Origin: Mucidula mucida
Taxonomy: Eukaryota; Basidiomycota; Agaricomycetes; Agaricales; Physalacriaceae
NCBI GenBank assembly: GCA_015501055.1
Contig: JADNYV010000003.1
Coordinates: forward strand, 682,001-746,000
DNA length: 64,000 nt
Reading direction: 5' to 3'
Of the stretch, positions 58,819 to 64,000 are shown in pieces (the stretch's first letter is position 1; each line of letters starts with the position of its first letter). Below the pieces are notes generated by a model. That model was not told the origin of the DNA. It saw only the letters and a list, made by a program, of their open reading frames with translations, and did not search any database. Both the position numbers and the translations under genes were made by a program.

Positions 58819-59249
58819 GTAAACGTCGATGGCGAGATTCAGATCTTAAAAGGTAACCGATTCGCATCTGTTGTCTCTCGACGCATCGCCCGTTCAATGA
58901 TCAAGGGGGAGTACTAAACGGATTGCACGTGTACTCAGATGCTATCAAGGAATACGGATCCAAGAATAGCGACGGAAAATACTCTGTCACTTACGGTATT
59001 CTGTTCGAGAAAACGGCGAATACACGTAGGTCTACTTTTCGTGTTCAGTCCATTCACTCATACGCAATTCTAGTTGAGGCATTGAACGGTACCTTACGCG
59101 CTGCCAAGCGCCAGAAGAAGGTGAGGAGGCCTTGATGGTTTTGCGTCAAGCTTCTGGGTCCAATCCATTCCTTCCAGGTTGCATTCGATGCAGAACTTCT
59201 CATGCACCCCAAAGACAAGGATGTCCAAGTCGTGTTGCTGGAGGAGTAA
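58819..59249 (+). CDS. Costars/ABRACL-family protein (5' end unresolved)
   Basis: Three exons joined by introns near 58852-58939 and 59024-59072, plus one at about 59120-59177, give NVDGEIQILK-DAIKEYGSKNSD, GKYSVTYGILFEKTANT, LEALNGTLRAAKRQKK and VAFDAELLMHPKDKDVQVV ending LLEE. This is the Costars domain, known from ABRACL in animals and the C terminus of ABRA/STARS, which binds actin and affects motility. The usual protein is about 80 aa and begins at MNVDxEV, exactly where the reading frame here becomes recognisable. A start codon is not present at that point, so a tiny upstream exon or a sequence error is likely. Confidence 0.75.
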
Positions 59250-59539
59250 GCCATAATACCACGATAGAGATCGACTTGTAATAGTACGTGTGGCGTACGA
59301 TTTCTTTGGTACTGCTGGCATCACGTCTTCATTCAAAGTGAACATTGAACCTGGTGGCACAAGACGATGTCAATCTCAGCTAGATCTCAAGCCTGGTGAA
59401 GCTATACGGCTTCAAAGATCTTACAATACTGTTATCATTCTAATGTTCATCTGTATCAAACCAAATCGAAAATAAGAATATTACATAGGATTACATTTCA
59501 TAAATAGAAAAAGAAACGTCGAGGAAATACAAAGCATTC

Positions 59540-61290
59540 TCAAGCAATATTTGAAGCATCGACGTTATCGCGCTGCCGTCCTGGTGTGTATGGAGGCGAT
59601 GATGGCCGATCTACGCCCTCCGCGTCGTCTTCGTCCTCGCCATGGTGCGGTGACTGGACGGCCCTCATTCCAAACTCCCCCATTCCAGGCTCAGGAGAGG
59701 CCGGGTTTCTGATACTCATGCGATTGGTTGCGTACGAGAGTGTGGTGTCCTGACTCTCCTTCCCAGCACGATGACCTAATGACAAAGATCCAGACGAGAC
59801 AGAGTCGTCCAGTCTCTGCTGGAAGGCAGGGTATGCGCTGGGAGTGTACGCGGGTGGGTTGCGCCTACTAGGCGTGCTTTCGCCCGCCGTGGAAAACGAA
59901 TCATCCTGTCCATGAACAGAAAGTGCACCAGGCGAGTCGTAAGTCAACGAAATGCCTCCTTTTCCAGGATTGGTGCTAAGCGATTGTTGCGGAGAGTGTG
60001 TAGCGGTAAAAGGAACAATGACATCCTGGGGAGCAATAGGTATTGCCGTCATAGGAACAGAAGTCGTGGGTGTTCCCGTCGGAAGTCTGGGCGCCGGAGA
60101 AGAAGGTGGGGACATGAACACTGATGTGCCATGTAGAGAACCAAAGTACGACTGCCCGCTGCCCATGACGCTCGGTGTATCGCCAACACTTGTGGGCGCG
60201 ATACTCATATTGCCGTGTATCTGATCAGTGAAATCTGACATAGTGCGATTATGCTTGAACATCGGTTCAATGCTTGAACTGGTTCGCGGTCCCTGTCGTC
60301 TGTGGCGTCGTAAGAGCCACCATGCGATGAAGACAGTGCCACCAATGACAGCTAGACCACCGATCACACCACCTACAATGGGCCCAACAGGCGAGGAGGA
60401 TCCATTATCGTTGTTCGAGTCTTGGTCGCCTGCGGTATCAGTTCCATTCAAGTCCTTATGACCTGCTGGTGATGAGTTACACGCACTATGGAAGGAGAGA
60501 GAATTACGAACCCTCTTCGGACAGATTTCTGGCAACCACGGCATCGAACCGGCCCCCATTCCAATCAAGCGCTGAATACAGTTCGGAGTTAGGCCGTGGT
60601 TTCAAGGGATAAGTCGAACTCACGATTCTGTCCGGCCCAGTAAGGTAACGTCGTCCCAATCACGAAATCTTCGTCAAAGGGAAAATATCTTACGACAGCT
60701 TTAGCTTGCAGGGCAAAGAGGTGTCTCGAAAGCAACTAACGTCGTATTGGACAGATGTTTATCGTCACAGTTTTGCTTCCATGTGCCCCATCTGAAGTCG
60801 AGATCGAGTAAGGCGTATGTATTAAGTCGGTGAGGATAACGTACCCAAGGATCGAGTCGTCAAAACCTTGGCAAGCAGTACATGCCATCAACATGTTATA
60901 TCCCGCCCAAGAACTAAGGCGGTCTTTGGCTCCGGTACTAGTTCTGGCATAACGTGGACTCACCATGAACAAGAATTAACCTGATCGCCTTTGACGCCGG
61001 GCGGGTCATAATGGGTATTGTCCTCTAATGAAAGCACAATAAAATCTAAATGGTTAACACCGATCATTTTCCATGAACATAACGAAAGAGTATCACAAAT
61101 ACGCACTGGTAGTGCAAACCATCATTACATAGGCTGCTACCAGACACGAACTTAGACCCGACGCATTCTCCATCCAGCTATAGTTGTTCAGACATGTCGC
61201 ATTAGTCTGAGGTCCCCGAGGAAGAAGCGCCGATGCGTGTGTACTGGAGATTGTCAAGCCCAAGAAAGAAATAGCGAGCGCGGCCTTCAT
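59540..61290 (-). CDS. Single-pass membrane protein with signal peptide and cytoplasmic Ser/Pro-rich tail
   Basis: I start at 61290, giving a clear signal peptide (MKAALAISFLGLTISSTHAS). The extracellular part has cysteines and N-glycosylation sites (TNATCLNNYSW, ENASGLSSC; then MLMACTACQGFDDSIL and LPEICPKRV) spread over four or five exons. A transmembrane helix follows at VGPIVGGVIGGLAVIGGTVF with a basic stop-transfer RRHRRQ. The long cytoplasmic tail (about 250 aa) is rich in Ser, Pro and Gly with many possible phosphosites. This layout is common among Agaricomycete plasma-membrane proteins of unknown role; a wall-sensor-like function is inference. An in-frame ATG at 61411-61413 exists but lies upstream of the signal peptide, so I reject it. 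Confidence 0.78.
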
Positions 61291-63502
61291 GTCGTGGGAG
61301 GACTTTGTCGTGTTCAGCAAAGAGCACGGATGCGTATGTGAGGGAATGGATGAGAGCTGACTTCCACCCTGCAAAACCCGGGCCTCGAGGTATTTAAGCG
61401 CCCACGCTCTCACCGGAGGTCTTTGGGTGTGGCATATTTGTAATTGTTGGGCGACATGTGGTGAATGGAAGCTGCGAAGCTGATGGAGACGCGTTCATCT
61501 CATCGTGCCAACGATCTCGTGACATTGCACGGTGCTGTCTTCTTGGGTTTTGAAGAGTTGAAAGAACCGTTGAACAACGTGCTGGATGGTGCCGATCGAT
61601 TGTGGGCGCTCAGGTTCACGCTCAGGGCAGTACCCTTCCGACAAACCAAGCTCAGGCCGAGCCGGTGAGAAAAGTTGAACTCAAAGGAATGACAGTCCGG
61701 AGAATATGACTGCGACATGACAAAGAGGCGCCTAGCCATGGTCTATTAGAACAGTTTACACATGGAGTGGAATGGTACGTTTACGACATTCCGAGGTTCC
61801 CATTGAAAATTGAAAGCTTCCATGCTAAGGATCATCAAAATCCCCTAGCACGTATACCGTGGAGACCATAATAGACTAGAACTACTGATGAGATTCTGAT
61901 CACAGCGATCCAAAGGGCAAGCATCACCATAATCCTTCTCGCTAAGTTGCCTAAGTGGTACAACGACGTGTCAAGGGAATCTAACATTCGCTGCGATGCA
62001 GACTCACACATAATCATTTTAGTGCAATTCAGAAATCAAAACTCTTATTGAGGTCCTCGTGAAGAAGTTCGCGCATTCCGGGAGGTAATCGGGGTTCCGA
62101 TCCAACAGCGATGTATCCTATTGCGATAAGCATGAGTTCAAGGAGGAGCGGAATTCAGACATAGATACGCACGGAAAGGCATCTCTACGCTTTCTTGCTT
62201 ATTGAAGGTTATTGTAGGGTAATCCACATATGAAATCTTGTCCAAGGGAACTTACTCGGACGTTAACAACAGTCGAAAAGAGCTAACCAAACGGACCTTT
62301 GTCTTCGACGACTATTTTAGTCACACCAAGCGCAGTGTCTGTGGTCATCTGTATCGGACCCAATCTACGACCCGGAAAACCCAAGACCCGCAATTCAGCA
62401 GTTCTATCTCTTGGTGGATCGTCTCCAAGTATTCCCTAGGCTTCAATTAACTAATATTCATGACTTCAAGCGAACCTTACGCCGAAGAGAAACCATTTGA
62501 ACCTACCATCGCCATCGGCTGGCGCGAGCTCCTGGTCGGCTTTAGGATCAAGCAGGCAACGTCGTTTATAGAAAGGTTTGAAGCATTGATCCTATCCAAG
62601 ACGCCCTCTTGAAAACAGGAAGCGCTGGCTAATGCTGTCTCCTCAGTAAAAGATGCATTGAGAGCATCACGCGAGGACTGGGACAGATGCGTAAAGTGCA
62701 CTTCGGAACTTTCGCCTGCGAGGATGCGCATATGCTATGGAGGAAAGTCAGTAAAACTTTAATTGCCTTGTATTCACCAAACAGACCGCATACTCTAGAG
62801 TAGCCCAAGGTGGAATGACGCGGGTAGTCTCATCGTCCTCCTCCATGTGTTCTGCATCATGATCAGTGTGTATGTTCACTGATATCAAGGACGAGGAGAC
62901 CTATAACGTAGGCGAAACCCATGTTGATGGCAAGAACGAAAATCGTTTGAGGCCACGTGGACGAGATTGGATCCACAAACGAACACACGTCACGCTTTTT
63001 TTCCCGACCTTCTGCGACTTGCAATCTACCTAAAATGCGACATCTTGCTACCTTGCTCCTTGGTGGTATTCAACAGAACAATATATCGTTACGATGGCTT
63101 CGAAATGATTGCGACTTCTAAGTTCTGCTGCTTTTGGGCTGCTATATCTCCGGACCATTCTGAGAATCTGGCGCGTTCCTGCCGTGCCACATTCAGCATC
63201 AAACTCTCTGTCCTCCCTTCTGGCTTCATGAAAACTCTCCGTCGGGATCTTGTCCAACCGCGTACTAGCCTATCATGTTCCTCAGCTGATCTTCGATAGA
63301 GGATCATATGGAGTCCGAAGTTCCTGTCACCTGTGGCATCTTCACAACATATGTTGCCAAGCCAAGCGTATGCGCAGTCTAAATTTAGCCCCTTCACACT
63401 GTGTGAATCGATGCGGGGCGAGCATATGGTTGTTGTCGTTGGCATACAAAATGGAGCTCCCGTGGTTGGGATTGACGTCTCGTCCTCTTTTACCCTGCTG
63501 CC
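61291..63502. other. Intergenic region with possible gene relict
   Basis: About 2.2 kb between two divergent genes. At 62460-62760 on the plus strand a frame reads PTIAIGWRELLVGFRIKQ, meets a stop, then continues in the same frame as KQEALANAVSSVKDALRAS. It looks protein-like but I recognise no family; it may be a relict. No repeats or transposon motifs seen. It also holds the promoters of both flanking genes. Confidence 0.4.
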
Positions 63503-64000
63503 ATGGCTGGACTTCAGGTCGACGCCGAAATTGCTGCTATCAGCGAGACTCAGAGGCACCTCGAGATAAACGAGAAGGTTGACCAGAAGGTTCACTCAGA
63601 CGACGTTTCTTCGGAAGTACACCATGAGCTGGAACGGGACGGAATCCACGACGGGCTCGAGTTCCCCACAAAGGAGGAGCGCGCTACCTTGAGGCGGGTT
63701 TCTGATGCCATCCCGTGGAATGCGTATTGTGTGCATATCTCTTCATTTCAGATCTATGGTCTACTGAAAGTATCATCTAGTGATTGCGATTGTGGAGCTA
63801 GCTGAGCGCTTCTCGGTACGTCGCACAAATATGACGCAAGAGCCGCTCACTGAAGTGCACATAGTTCTACGGTTGCAGCGTGGTCTTTGTAAGTTCCGAT
63901 CCTGACAGGTCTTGGGATTGGACTTTATTTTCACGCCACAGACAAACTTCATTCAACAACCTCTGCCGAAAGGTTCTCACACCGGTGCTGGGTTTGCCGA
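63503..64000 (+). CDS. PTR2/POT peptide transporter, 5' part (cut by window end)
   Basis: An N-terminal cytosolic region (MAGLQVDAEIAAISETQRH) leads to EERATLRRVSDAIPWNAY, which joins across introns near 63728 and 63816 to LIAIVELAERFS, FYGCSVVF and, after one more intron, TNFIQQPLPKGSHTGAGFA. The ExAERFxYYG-type motif in helix 1 and the FIQQPLPxGS loop are characteristic of fungal PTR2 proton-coupled di/tripeptide transporters. Roughly the first 100 of ~600 residues are present; the rest lies beyond base 64000. No lesion in this part. It is a second class of peptide transporter in this window, after the OPT gene at 23.4 kb. Confidence 0.9.

Noticed and set aside
63089..63595. 168-aa minus-strand open frame
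   Set aside because: It is antisense to the start of the PTR2 gene and has no recognisable domain; the PTR2 frame with its spliced conserved motifs explains this region.
1..64000. tRNA genes, rRNA and CRISPR arrays
   Set aside because: I scanned for A/B-box-like tRNA signals, rRNA and regularly spaced repeats and found none that I could support by eye.

Overview
This 64 kb window is nuclear DNA from a filamentous basidiomycete, most likely an Agaricomycete. Genes are compact and on both strands. Most are split by many GT-AG introns of about 45-60 bp, often with a CTAAC/CTGAC-like branch site near the 3' end. The gene content is typical of mushrooms and wood or litter fungi: Zn(II)2Cys6 regulators, two multi-exon cytochrome P450s, a GPI-anchored GH13 protein, a PL1 pectate lyase and OPT and PTR2 peptide transporters. 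I see no tRNA, rRNA, CRISPR array, plasmid-type feature or recognisable transposon. Species cannot be named from the sequence alone.

Layout. 0.9-6.8 kb: a disordered Ser/Pro-rich protein (-) and an SQS1-like R3H/G-patch splicing factor (+). 7.0-14.2 kb: a Zn2Cys6 regulator, a P450 and a secreted GH13 amylase-like protein, all on +. 14.4-21.2 kb: an ER DnaJ/TPR co-chaperone, a second Zn2Cys6 regulator (-), a small J-protein and OHCU decarboxylase (-). 23.4-30.9 kb: an OPT peptide transporter, a coiled-coil protein (-) and a MYND-type protein. 30.9-40.1 kb: cytosolic leucyl-tRNA synthetase (-), lariat debranching enzyme (-) and a BRAP2/ETP1-type RING/ZnF-UBP protein. 40.4-51.1 kb: a second P450, a small membrane protein (-), an RRM protein of the CPSF6 type, a complex I 21 kDa subunit (-), a RanBP2-zinc-finger nucleoporin-like protein and a CDK7/Kin28 kinase (-). 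51.9-64 kb: an NmrA-like oxidoreductase, CSN5, a small membrane protein, pectate lyase, a Costars protein, a signal-anchored single-pass membrane protein (-) and the 5' end of a PTR2 transporter cut by the window edge.

How they fit together. Most of the window is housekeeping: RNA processing (SQS1, DBR1, CPSF6-like), transcription (CDK7), translation (LeuRS), proteostasis (two J-proteins, CSN5, BRAP2) and respiration (complex I). Accessory metabolism is scattered between these genes. The only hint of a small co-located set is the TF-P450-GH13 run at 7-14 kb.

Most notable observations: (1) the GH13 protein keeps the family fold motifs but has Ser in place of both catalytic Asp residues, so it is probably a pseudoenzyme; (2) several otherwise well-conserved genes are each broken by apparent single-base losses, mostly in short homopolymers, with four in the OPT gene alone, which points to uncorrected sequencing or assembly indels or to recent decay; (3) one Zn2Cys6 gene needs a 5-nt microexon to complete its zinc cluster. 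I found no convincing undescribed multi-gene system.
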